A stretch of DNA of 64,000 nt from a bacterium (Candidatus Blackallbacteria) CG13_big_fil_rev_8_21_14_2_50_49_14 (GTDB taxonomy: Bacteria > Cyanobacteriota > Sericytochromatia > UBA7694): assembly GCA_002783405.1 (NCBI GenBank), contig PFGG01000055.1, forward strand, positions 118,003 to 182,002. The letters are read 5' to 3'. Below are positions 17,715-25,322 of this stretch, piece after piece; position 1 is the first letter of the stretch, and each line of letters begins with the position of its first letter. The translations under genes were made by a program, and so were the position numbers. The notes under the pieces were generated by a model. It saw only the letters and a list, made by a program, of their open reading frames with translations. It made no database searches and had not been told where the DNA came from.

Positions 17715-18431
17715 TTAAGTTTTAATCAGTTTGCAAATAAAGAAAATGCTTTCATCATTAAAAGTATACAGCTTCTTAAATTCTATTTTTGAAGGTTTTT
17801 TTAAGAGATTAGACATTTTATATTCCGCTATATCCACCAAATCAAGACAATTAATTTCAGACAAGGCGGTTCTAATCTGTTTGGTTGAGTGCTTATAAGT
17901 AGCTATGTTGATTTTTCCATTATTTGTTTTAACCCCCATTGCAGTATACGGATGTTTCGCATGAATATCTGATATCAAGCAATGACCAAAAGGTTTTAAA
18001 ACACGCGCAAATTCAGATAATGGAATACGTATGTCTTGAACATGAGTCAACACTCTTGAACAAAGTATCCAATCAAACGTATTTTTCTCAAACGGCAAAT
18101 TACATACATCCCCCTCAATAAACCTTAATTGAGATTTCGTGTAAAGGCCTTTATGATTTTTCTTGTTTATATCAAGCATTTCGCTACTTATATCTAACGA
18201 AATACATTTTTGTTTTAGTGCCAGAATATCTTTTATATAGGGCCCTGTTCCAGAACCGGCATCAAGTCCTAATCCTAGGTTTAAATTTTTTAGCCAATCA
18301 ATAACTATAGGCGCTTCATTTTGTTGCCAAAATTGATACCAGTGCCAAGACTCAAAGTATTTTGCAATAATATTGTAGCCAGCTCGAGGTTCAAATACGT
18401 CATCACTTGAGGGCAGTATTAAATTACTCAT
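17715..18431 (-). CDS. Class I SAM-dependent methyltransferase
   Basis: This 238-residue protein has a Rossmann-type methyltransferase domain: motif I GLDAGSGTGPY, motif II CISLDISSEMLDIN, then EGDVCNLPF and NTFDWILCSRVLTHV, as in Methyltransf_11 enzymes. It binds S-adenosylmethionine; the acceptor is unknown. Its ATG overlaps the stop of the upstream dCTP-deaminase-like gene by one base (TAATG), so they are co-translated. They form a two-gene cassette ending in the attC-like hairpin at 17649. Methyltransferases in small-molecule pathways look alike, so a nucleotide or tRNA target is possible but not shown. Confidence 0.85.
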   Translation of the reverse strand: MSNLILPSSDDVFEPRAGYNIIAKYFESWHWYQFWQQNEAPIVIDWLKNLNLGLGLDAGSGTGPYIKDILALKQKCISLDISSEMLDINKKNHKGLYTKSQLRFIEGDVCNLPFEKNTFDWILCSRVLTHVQDIRIPLSEFARVLKPFGHCLISDIHAKHPYTAMGVKTNNGKINIATYKHSTKQIRTALSEINCLDLVDIAEYKMSNLLKKPSKIEFKKLYTFNDESIFFICKLIKT

Positions 18432-19261
18432 TATTTGCTCTTTCCGGGAACCTGAGTGGACTTTAATTTCTGAACCTCAAGTTTAAGCTCCTCAATTTTC
18501 GCTAGAAGCTCTGCGTTTTGCAGATCTTTAAGAAGCTTTGTATCTTCAATCCTCTGTGTTAATGTATAGATTCCAGTTCTCTCGTAAAGCCACTTTGACA
18601 GAAGAGGTTCGGCTGTTGCAAAAGCAACAATTAATATGAGAGTAACACTTGTCGACAATGCAAAAGTTTTCAATTTTTTCTCAGCATTCTCCGCTGCCTT
18701 TTCACTAATACTGGTGACATCCAAAAAAGTTTGGTGATATTTTTTAGCCGCCATTGCTAAATCGCGCTCGTAATTTGTTTCAGAAATAATTTTTCTTTTT
18801 AAGTTCACAGGAGTATTATCGAGCTTATGAAAAATCATTTTTGCAATATCATCTTCAGGGAAAAAAGTAACTCTCTCTGAAGAAAAATTAACCAAAAAGC
18901 AACTTAATGGTCCTTCATATCCAGGCTCAACAATACTAGCATTAAGTAACATTACGCCCTTACTAGATAATCGATATAATGGAGAGTATGTAGCGCAAAT
19001 ATTATCTGGCATTTTTATGTATTCAAGTGTTTTTACAATTTTAGTTTCTGAAGGGCCTATCTCATATACAACTTTTCTTGTTTTTCCTTTACCTTGGCTG
19101 TTTGAGGTAAGCCCAATAACTTCCTCATCTCCGGTTTGAGACTGAAACACTTTGCCAACCCGTAAGATATAGCAGCAATTTTGGATGTTTTGCGGGTCAT
19201 GCTTTTCAAGCAGTTGGCTCTTATGTACAAGGGCCTCAATTTCTGAATCTGCTAGAACCAC
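18431..19261 (-). CDS. dCTP deaminase/dUTPase-fold protein with membrane anchor
   Basis: The first ~165 residues follow the trimeric dCTP deaminase/dUTPase fold: NIQNCCYILRVGKVF (compare 'iQPaSyDLrlG'), YSPLYRLSSKGVMLLNASIV, EPGYEGPLSCFLVNFS and FPEDDIAKMIFHKL. A linker, a hydrophobic segment TSVTLILIVAFATAEPLL and a C-terminal coiled coil then follow, which soluble family members lack. I chose GTG 19261: upstream in-frame sequence back to 19369 is just the attC-like hairpin read through. AAAAAAGGAG lies 12 bases before the GTG. Known family members used in phage defence deplete dCTP. Whether the active site is intact here is unclear. It shares a base with the methyltransferase start. Confidence 0.7.
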   Translation of the reverse strand: MVLADSEIEALVHKSQLLEKHDPQNIQNCCYILRVGKVFQSQTGDEEVIGLTSNSQGKGKTRKVVYEIGPSETKIVKTLEYIKMPDNICATYSPLYRLSSKGVMLLNASIVEPGYEGPLSCFLVNFSSERVTFFPEDDIAKMIFHKLDNTPVNLKRKIISETNYERDLAMAAKKYHQTFLDVTSISEKAAENAEKKLKTFALSTSVTLILIVAFATAEPLLSKWLYERTGIYTLTQRIEDTKLLKDLQNAELLAKIEELKLEVQKLKSTQVPGKSK

Positions 19262-19301
19262 TCTGTTAATTAACTCCTTTTTTAGCTTTTCCTTATTATA
19301 C

Positions 19302-19362
19302 AGCCAACCAACCACTTGCACCTGACGCCGCTTCGCTCTGCAGGTACAAGTTGGTTGGACAA
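19302..19362 (-). repeat. attC-like recombination hairpin E
   Basis: The outer arms CCAACCAA and TTGGTTGG pair perfectly. The inner stem ACTTGCACCTG / CAGGTACAAGT has a single mismatch, and the loop ACGCCGCTTCGCTCTG resembles the central region of classical integron attC sites. On the minus strand the left core GTCCAAC fits the attC consensus RYYYAAC. It follows the stop of the HNH-like gene by 22 bases. It separates that gene from the dCTP-deaminase-like gene. No leader follows this copy. Confidence 0.68.
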
Positions 19363-19384
19363 TATTCAAGGCGACAAACGAAGA

Positions 19385-20218
19385 TCATAGCTTCTCATCA
19401 AATTTCGTTAATAAGCGCTGTCTAAGATAATCAAACGAAAATCTCTTTAACTTACCATCTTGGATAAACATACAATGCCCAAGCCTGTAATCATCCGAAT
19501 TAGGCAGATGCTTTGATTGGGAAGGGACAATAATAAACCCCATAAATTTTCCTAGAACACCTACTGCTACACCAAAACTATTTTCAGAGGGTAGGATCAA
19601 TACGCTAGAACAACCACCGATTTCAGTTGCCATCTTAACAATCATGAACTCAATATCGTCAGTCGTTTCAAAAAATCTATCATAAAATTTAGCTTTGATA
19701 TTTGGAGGCAAACTGATTTTATCTGCCGTAATAATCTTTCTTAACTCAGAATGTTTGACATAAGATTTAAACGCTTCACCATAAGCAAAATATCCTGCTG
19801 CTAAAGCTACCTTCGCAACAAAAAACAAATCAATGCCCATCTCCATTTTAAAGTTGCATTTAATTTCTCCACCTGCAGAATCAGTTAGTGGCAAAGGCCT
19901 TTTTCTCTGAAGGTCAAAAATTCTAAGGCCCTCTTGCCCGAATATTGCTTGGGCAGGTCGTCCATCTTTTAATCGAACATTTTTTATAAGGGGTTTTTCA
20001 TGTTTTTTACTGTGTCCTTTAGCTTTAAATCGGTCCCTTTCAAAAAGTACTAAAAAATCATTCGCAACATCTCCATCAATACTGGAACCAACTGAAGAGT
20101 TAAATCCCCTATCAACTTCAATCACAAAATCATCACATCCACCTAAAGACAAGGGAATAATATGCTCATAGTTAAAATCTTTTGTAATCGAGTCCAAATA
20201 AATACAATACTTACTCAT
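19385..20218 (-). CDS. HNH-endonuclease-like protein with degenerate Cys ligands
   Basis: This protein has about 277 residues if it starts at ATG 20218 (MSKYCIYLDSITKDF). The N-terminus reads NYEHIIPLSLGGCDDFVIEV, the 'eHiiP.slGG' signature of HNH nucleases that usually begin CiyCg. Here the expected paired Cys before and after are mostly replaced, so zinc binding may be lost. The later half is an unrecognised alpha/beta domain with a short hydrophobic stretch (MGIDLFFVAKVALAAGYFAYG). The frame is open upstream to 20335, but that would add 39 unlikely residues in front of the HNH block. It is the second gene of a cassette with the HEPN gene and is followed by an attC-like hairpin. Confidence 0.65.
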   Translation of the reverse strand: MSKYCIYLDSITKDFNYEHIIPLSLGGCDDFVIEVDRGFNSSVGSSIDGDVANDFLVLFERDRFKAKGHSKKHEKPLIKNVRLKDGRPAQAIFGQEGLRIFDLQRKRPLPLTDSAGGEIKCNFKMEMGIDLFFVAKVALAAGYFAYGEAFKSYVKHSELRKIITADKISLPPNIKAKFYDRFFETTDDIEFMIVKMATEIGGCSSVLILPSENSFGVAVGVLGKFMGFIIVPSQSKHLPNSDDYRLGHCMFIQDGKLKRFSFDYLRQRLLTKFDEKL

Positions 20219-20416
20219 ATTTATATATCTGCATGTTTTGACTGCGAAAAAATAATATATCCCGTATTTTAGATCTGTTGTGACAGACACCTCGAATCCA
20301 GTTACACCATAGACACTTGATGGGCAAAATCCCAAAATTGGCGTTTTGGAAGTATTTTCTTGTGTGACATTTAGACCACAGATCGAGACTTGGTGTCATC
20401 ACAAAAGGTCTATTCA

Positions 20417-21082
20417 TTAGTAAGGTAAGCTATTGAAAAATTTTCTAGAGTCTTCTATGAAATCATTCAATTTGCTCAAAGGCTCAAAGTAATAAACATC
20501 TTGCGCAGGATAACCTTTGGATGCTATATCTGCACTGATATCTATATTAAAGTTATCCTTAAGTTTTTTCATGTATTCATCATCAACCAATCCAGATTTA
20601 TGTGCATACAGATGACGATGAAGCATTAACTCTCTCAATTTTATGAAATCAGGGAATTTTCCTGTGTCAGTTAAGTCAACACCTATAGAGTCAAAAACTT
20701 TTCCAATTCCTTTTGTTTTTGTTGGAGCTTGAACAATTCTCTGAAAAAGTCCAGTATCAAATCTTCCACTGTGATCACAAAGTAAAGGATCAGTTGTAAG
20801 GCTTAGCAAACTTGAATACCCCTTTTTAAGGGTATAATAGTTCCTCAAGTTGAATTCAAGTACGCTACCCAATCTCATGAACGTTGCCATATCAAAAAAT
20901 TTATCGCTTAGAGTACCTGTCCAATAGTCGTAGTAATTTGCGTATGGGCCTACTTCGGCTTGGCCTTCTGGCGAAATAATGGTTTCTTTTAAACTTTTTT
21001 TAAGTACTGGTCTTAGAAAAAAATGTGTTTCAGCAACTTTGTTTATTTGGCCTATCAATGCTTCAAGTGGGGTTGGAGTCAT
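20417..21082 (-). CDS. HEPN-domain protein, likely RNase effector
   Basis: The 221-residue all-helical protein contains LRELMLHRHLYAHKSGLVDDEY, in which R156 and H161 form the RX4-6H catalytic motif of HEPN RNases. The preceding helix FMRLGSVLEFNLRNYY fits the first HEPN helix pair. It resembles HEPN proteins of the MAE_28990/RiboL-PSP type that act in abortive infection, cutting RNA. The start ATG 21082 has a TGAGGT site six bases away. It is the first gene of a two-gene cassette with the HNH-like gene, separated by 198 bases that hold a TGACA...TGTCA hairpin and no clear gene. The substrate is unknown. Confidence 0.7.
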   Translation of the reverse strand: MTPTPLEALIGQINKVAETHFFLRPVLKKSLKETIISPEGQAEVGPYANYYDYWTGTLSDKFFDMATFMRLGSVLEFNLRNYYTLKKGYSSLLSLTTDPLLCDHSGRFDTGLFQRIVQAPTKTKGIGKVFDSIGVDLTDTGKFPDFIKLRELMLHRHLYAHKSGLVDDEYMKKLKDNFNIDISADIASKGYPAQDVYYFEPLSKLNDFIEDSRKFFNSLPY

Positions 21083-21094
21083 AATCTACCTCAA

Positions 21095-21221
21095 TTAAAA
21101 ATCATAACTTGCTTTAGCCAAGTTTATGGCTTCTGTTGGACACGTGCCCGATGGGAAATTTTCTTTGAGTGAATGATTCATTTCGACCTCGCTATCAGGT
21201 ATTGGGTGCCCGTCGGGCATC
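21095..21221 (-). repeat. Cassette leader with 28-codon mini-ORF (copy B)
   Basis: After the attC-like site, the minus-strand leader aligns loosely with copies C and D. It has a mini-ORF from ATG 21181 to a stop at 21095 (28 codons beginning MNHSLKENFPSG) placed 12 bases before the HEPN start. It contains the conserved hairpin CTTG-GCT-AAA-GCAAG at 21108-21122. The frame continues upstream through the attC-like hairpin, as in copy C. Confidence 0.5.
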
Positions 21222-21282
21222 TGGCCAACAGCGCACATGTGCTGCGAGTGAAGCGAGTCAGTACGATGTGCATGGTTGGCCA
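21222..21282 (-). repeat. attC-like recombination hairpin B
   Basis: The outer arms TGGCCAAC and GTTGGCCA pair perfectly. The inner stem GCACAT-GTGCTG / CAGTAC-g-ATGTGC pairs with one G-T wobble and an unpaired G. The loop is CGAGTGAAGCGAGT. It lies 42 bases after the stop of the Argonaute gene, at the 3' end of the cassette that also carries the APAZ and NYN genes. Confidence 0.68.
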
Positions 21283-21324
21283 AATCAACTCATCATTGAA
21301 CTGCTATTATCATGATTATTAAAT

Positions 21325-22833
21325 TCAAATATAAAATTTAAAATTTGGTCTTATTTCTGAAACATTTGGATTTGAAACAAGTATTTCACCAACCTTGTCT
21401 GAAAATCCAATAGTAACAGGTTGAGAACTACCAATTTTACATCCATTATAGTTTAACTTGGTTAAACCCAAGATATCTTGAGCAACACTTGATGCAAGTG
21501 AATATCCATGCTGAATATCTATTCTTAAAGGTACCGGAACTTCCCAACCATCATATGTACCAAATCTTTGCTTATATCCGCTTGACCAAAGATATCCTGA
21601 AAAATCATCAATTTCCCAAAATGATCCGCGTACGATAGGCATTTTACCTTTTCTAAAAAGTTGTGGTGCTCTGAAACTATCTTGTCTAACTCTAATTCCG
21701 ATAAGTTTAGCTTCAGGAGGACATGCGCTCTGATATCCATCAAACTCCTCTTTACTGATATCTGAACGAGAATGAAGAAATATTTCCTTTAACGGCTTTC
21801 CTTCAAGCTTTTCATAGGTTGCAATGACGCCTTTTAGTAAATTATGAGCAGCATCATATGTAAGATGAAAATCTTTTTTTTCGGAGAACCAGGGGCCATA
21901 TTCTCCTTGAAAAACGATCCCATCCCCAGTATTCAAAAACATCTGAGCAGCACAACAAGCAGTTTGACTTGAGATTATATTTGAAGTCCTTCTGAATGCA
22001 ATACCTATATAACAAACACCTTCTCTTGCCGTTGATAATCGCCAAGGCTTTCCACCACACTTATAATATATTGTAGTGGAAAGGTTCCACATTCTATCTG
22101 AAATTGGTGTTAATCCCCTCTTTCCTTTTTCACGCTGATCGCTAAGAATCAAAGTAGATTCCCTTATTACTTGAAGTGGAATTCTATATTTCATCCCTCT
22201 TGCTTTTAACTGTCGCCGGAAGTCAAGTGAGTACTTGTAAAGCTCAGGATCATAGTCATCAAGAAAACTTAATTGCCCAGCCTGTCGATTAGAAATAACA
22301 GATTTTGATATATATGCGCCTTCTTTTTTTGCTGATTCGCTTCTAAATTTATTCCATATTTCATCAGGAACTACACATATTGCAACACCGATTTGTTCAT
22401 CACCTAGAGCAGCTTTTTCTAAACCTTTTAAATATAACTCTACAAGATAAGAAACTAATTGATAAGAATCTTTATAATTTGTCAATGCACTTATGTTTAA
22501 ATCCTGAATAGGGTAAGTGTTTACTGGTTTGCTTGGCCAAGGGCAGTTAAATGCAGCATGAAAACCAGGAAACGGAGGCCATAAGGAATAATTTTCTTGA
22601 GGAGCATTAAGCCAAGGTAAATTCATTACGTTAGACCAATTCTCAAAAGCCGTTATTCCGCTTTTTTCACCGATAACAATGTAAGTAATATTAGGCTTGC
22701 TTGGCAAATCTGCATCATATGGCCCAAAGAGGGTCAATCCGTCATGTGGATCCTCTACTTTTTGACCATATCTGAATTCAAGTGTGGGCTCATCATAAGC
22801 AATTATAGATTTAGTCACCAGCCCCATCCTCAC
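21325..22833 (-). CDS. Short prokaryotic Argonaute (MID-PIWI)
   Basis: At 502 residues it has the size of short pAgos, which keep only MID and PIWI and lack N and PAZ. The PIWI part includes GVCYIGIAFRRTS, where the first catalytic Asp of DEDX is replaced (IGIAF instead of vGiD). The end VPVPLRIDIQHGYS and QDILGLTKLNYNG is typical of PIWI C-termini. The enzyme is therefore expected to bind a guide and target without cutting. The start is GTG 22833, overlapping the partner's stop (TAGTG), or ATG 22827. The partner upstream is a nuclease-TIR-APAZ protein. Together they should sense invader nucleic acid and release the partner's effector activity. Confidence 0.85.
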   Translation of the reverse strand: MRMGLVTKSIIAYDEPTLEFRYGQKVEDPHDGLTLFGPYDADLPSKPNITYIVIGEKSGITAFENWSNVMNLPWLNAPQENYSLWPPFPGFHAAFNCPWPSKPVNTYPIQDLNISALTNYKDSYQLVSYLVELYLKGLEKAALGDEQIGVAICVVPDEIWNKFRSESAKKEGAYISKSVISNRQAGQLSFLDDYDPELYKYSLDFRRQLKARGMKYRIPLQVIRESTLILSDQREKGKRGLTPISDRMWNLSTTIYYKCGGKPWRLSTAREGVCYIGIAFRRTSNIISSQTACCAAQMFLNTGDGIVFQGEYGPWFSEKKDFHLTYDAAHNLLKGVIATYEKLEGKPLKEIFLHSRSDISKEEFDGYQSACPPEAKLIGIRVRQDSFRAPQLFRKGKMPIVRGSFWEIDDFSGYLWSSGYKQRFGTYDGWEVPVPLRIDIQHGYSLASSVAQDILGLTKLNYNGCKIGSSQPVTIGFSDKVGEILVSNPNVSEIRPNFKFYI

Positions 22834-24638
22834 TATAAATTTTCAGAATCATAATCATCGACTACATCTTCCTCGTCCGAAAAATTACTAGCATCCTCTT
22901 GTTCAGCAGATGTCTCGGTCTCACTTAAAGAAATACTCTCCTCAATACTAATTGGTGAGTTAAGGATTATTAGGCGAGAATCTATTCGGATCTGCTCTTC
23001 ACCTTCACCAATAATGATTGCCTCATTTTCATTTTCGAGAAAAGCCCTAAGAGCAAGTACTTTTGTCAACCAAGTGTAGTTGAACCAAAATTTACACACC
23101 TTTTTTCTTCTGGATACTACTTGTTTTCCCGTAAATGGATTTCCTTGCAAATCTGTAACTCTTACTCTAATTCTAAGAGTAATTATCGGATTTTTAAAAT
23201 CTCTAGTGTTTAATGTAAGCACTGGGCAAACATAATATTTAATAAATCCAGTACCAAAGGCTCTTTGTCCAATAACAGAACTATATGTCTGCCTACCTGT
23301 AATACTTGTATATACAATTCTATTTTTATCCAAGAATCCATCGGGGAAATAATAGTCTTTGGAAACAGGACAAAAATGTAATCCTCTTGTTAACAAATAG
23401 GATTCAAGAGATTTTCTTAATAGTTCGTTGATAATGAAATTTGTTCTAATGCCTTTAATAGTATGAATGGTGTTTACTGGTATTTTGGTGAAATGCCTAA
23501 TATTTAAATCACTCAGCATTTCTGGAGAAGGTGTTTGAAAGCTTAAATAGATATCAGGCTCAATAAATTTAAAAGGCCAATCACTTTTAAATCTAGCAAG
23601 ATCAGAAGCTGTTGGTGATTTATTTACTACAAATTGGTTGATAAATTTAGGGATGGTCTTTACTTCTAAACAGTTAGAAATCAATTCTTCCTGACGATTT
23701 ATTACTTTTCCTGGCTGCACAATAGAGTAAAACGCTGTATTAGGGCCAACAATATTATCCTTGGGGCAAAAATTCTTTTGAAGCGCATCTACTAAAATCT
23801 GAAGACCTAATTGCCAGTTGTCAGGAAAAGAAATAACTTGATTATTTAGGTTGATATTTGAATTTAGGTTGGTTTTTTTAAGATATAGTATAAACTTGTT
23901 TTTATGTGTTTCGTTAAAAGAATCAATTACAGCTAAAATTCGAATAAAATTAGCATCTGATTGCATTAAATCAGAAACAATCGGTATACAAAGAAAAGTT
24001 TCTGTTCTTAAGAAATTATTAACACTCTTGATTTCCTGATTAGTTTCAGGTACAGCAAAAGCTTTAGCAAAGTAGTTCAGTGAAAGTAGCTTGTTTGAAA
24101 TCCAATCTGCAAATATCTTGTTTTCATGCGAATATATTATTGAGATGTATTTCTTTGTTTCGCGCTTAACAAATTCTTTTTCTATTTCTAGAAATAAAGG
24201 ATTGAATATTTGAGGAAATTCTTCACGAATATCTGGATATTTATTGATAACTAATAATCGAAGTCTTTCTATGTCAAAAATATCTAACTCAAAGCCATAT
24301 TCATCAGAGATAAACTTTTTTTGACTATCGAACTTTTCCGATTGTACTTTGGATGTTGTAAGAAACACCAATTGATCACATGAGTGGTCATGATTGTGAA
24401 TTTTCCTGGCATCAGATCTTAGTTTAGCCTGCCAATCCTCAATAACACTATAAGCAAAAATAGTTGTTATGTTCTCAGATACTGTATAGTGAATTGCATC
24501 TCTTCCTTTATCTTTAGATCCTCCCAATGGTATTAGGTTAGGAAAACCTTCTCTTATCATTAAGTCGCTGCAAAATCGCTCAAACTCTGAATAGTCTGTG
24601 AGTTTTTCAAGACAATAGGTAGTCAAATTTGATGCCAT
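22833..24638 (-). CDS. Nuclease-TIR-APAZ effector of a short Argonaute system
   Basis: This 601-residue protein has three parts. Residues ~15-150 are a PD-(D/E)XK nuclease of the Mrr type: EFERFCSDLMIREGF, then GGSKDKGRDAIHY (D43, D47), and TIFAYSVIEDWQAKLRSD with a likely displaced catalytic Lys (K72). Residues ~163-290 look TIR-like (KYISIIYSHENKIFADWISN). Residues ~300-550 form the APAZ region, which pairs with short pAgos by standing in for their N and L domains. The C-terminus is acidic. This layout fits SPARDA-type systems, where target recognition unleashes indiscriminate DNA cutting. The TIR-like part may be structural. ATG 24638 is the start; it is co-translated with the pAgo gene. 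Confidence 0.78.
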   Translation of the reverse strand: MASNLTTYCLEKLTDYSEFERFCSDLMIREGFPNLIPLGGSKDKGRDAIHYTVSENITTIFAYSVIEDWQAKLRSDARKIHNHDHSCDQLVFLTTSKVQSEKFDSQKKFISDEYGFELDIFDIERLRLLVINKYPDIREEFPQIFNPLFLEIEKEFVKRETKKYISIIYSHENKIFADWISNKLLSLNYFAKAFAVPETNQEIKSVNNFLRTETFLCIPIVSDLMQSDANFIRILAVIDSFNETHKNKFILYLKKTNLNSNINLNNQVISFPDNWQLGLQILVDALQKNFCPKDNIVGPNTAFYSIVQPGKVINRQEELISNCLEVKTIPKFINQFVVNKSPTASDLARFKSDWPFKFIEPDIYLSFQTPSPEMLSDLNIRHFTKIPVNTIHTIKGIRTNFIINELLRKSLESYLLTRGLHFCPVSKDYYFPDGFLDKNRIVYTSITGRQTYSSVIGQRAFGTGFIKYYVCPVLTLNTRDFKNPIITLRIRVRVTDLQGNPFTGKQVVSRRKKVCKFWFNYTWLTKVLALRAFLENENEAIIIGEGEEQIRIDSRLIILNSPISIEESISLSETETSAEQEDASNFSDEEDVVDDYDSENL

Positions 24639-24684
24639 TTAAAGGTATCCATTTTCAACTTTTTAAACTCTTAAATTTTATTTT

Positions 24685-24716
24685 GTTAAACTAATGGTTC
24701 GCTAACCTAGCTTAAC
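24685..24716 (-). repeat. Strong palindrome downstream of the NYN gene
   Basis: GTTAAACTA...TAGCTTAAC pairs over nine positions with one mismatch. An inner GGTT-cgct-AACC stem is possible. The ends read GTTAAAC and GCTTAAC, which match attC core boxes but in reversed order, so it is not a normal attC. It lacks a T tract. It may be a weak terminator or a remnant boundary between the NYN gene and the Argonaute pair. Confidence 0.4.
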
Positions 24717-24756
24717 ATTTAGTTACCTGACTTGAAACAAAACATTTTACCAAAAT

Positions 24757-25299
24757 TTACGTTATTGCAAGATAAGAATGGAACTCATCAAGACTTATAA
24801 ACTCATCTACACATTGTTTGAGTTCGCTTGCAGCTTGACTCCAAAAACAACACACAACTTTAATATTTCTGCTTCGAATTTTGATAATAGCTGGAACATA
24901 ATCTTTATCACCAGAAACTAGTATCATTTCATCTTCTTCTTTATTAACAATCGTAAATGAATCTTCCATCATATTGGCAACAACATCCGTGTCAATTTTT
25001 TTTTCTTTGTTGCTAAAATTTCTATCATAAACTACTACTTCAAAACCATTTGCTTCAGCAGCAGACCATAAAGAGTCATTTTTGGGTGGTCTTGATCCAA
25101 ATAAAACAGCTCTTTTTATTTCTGTTTTTTCTCCTCCGGTAAAATGTAGGAGTCTCCCAAAATCAAATTTCCAGCTATAATCACAAATATTTTTTTGAAT
25201 AGCTTCAGATAAATTTTTCGCTTTTCCAGATTTAACTGATGCTAAGTGCATCCCTTCAATCCAGACATTTGAATTATCGACATATACTAAATTAGCCAT
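24757..25299 (-). CDS. NYN (PIN-like) domain RNase
   Basis: The 180-residue protein is a single NYN domain. VYVDNSNVW at the N-terminus supplies D8 and the 'iDg.N' signature. KKIDTDVVANMMED gives D103/D105. MILVSGDKDYVP gives D131/D133. These are the acidic metal ligands of the PIN/NYN RNase fold. The start ATG 25299 has a good AAGAGGAG site. It is the first gene after leader copy D and precedes the pAgo pair by 118 bases with a palindrome between. It may belong to the Argonaute cassette or be a separate defence gene. Confidence 0.82.
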   Translation of the reverse strand: MANLVYVDNSNVWIEGMHLASVKSGKAKNLSEAIQKNICDYSWKFDFGRLLHFTGGEKTEIKRAVLFGSRPPKNDSLWSAAEANGFEVVVYDRNFSNKEKKIDTDVVANMMEDSFTIVNKEEDEMILVSGDKDYVPAIIKIRSRNIKVVCCFWSQAASELKQCVDEFISLDEFHSYLAIT

Positions 25300-25322
25300 T
25301 TTGTGCTCCTCTTATTAAATAT

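Noticed and set aside
19262..19369. N-terminal extension of the dCTP-deaminase-like protein
   Set aside because: It is the translation of the attC-like hairpin and the bases after it; the family homology begins downstream, at a GTG with an AAGGAG upstream.
20219..20335. 39-residue N-terminal extension of the HNH-like protein
   Set aside because: The first residues of the HNH motif follow directly after ATG 20218, and the extension has no resemblance to the family.
24685..24716. A fifth attC-like site
   Set aside because: The core boxes are in the wrong order and there is only one main stem.
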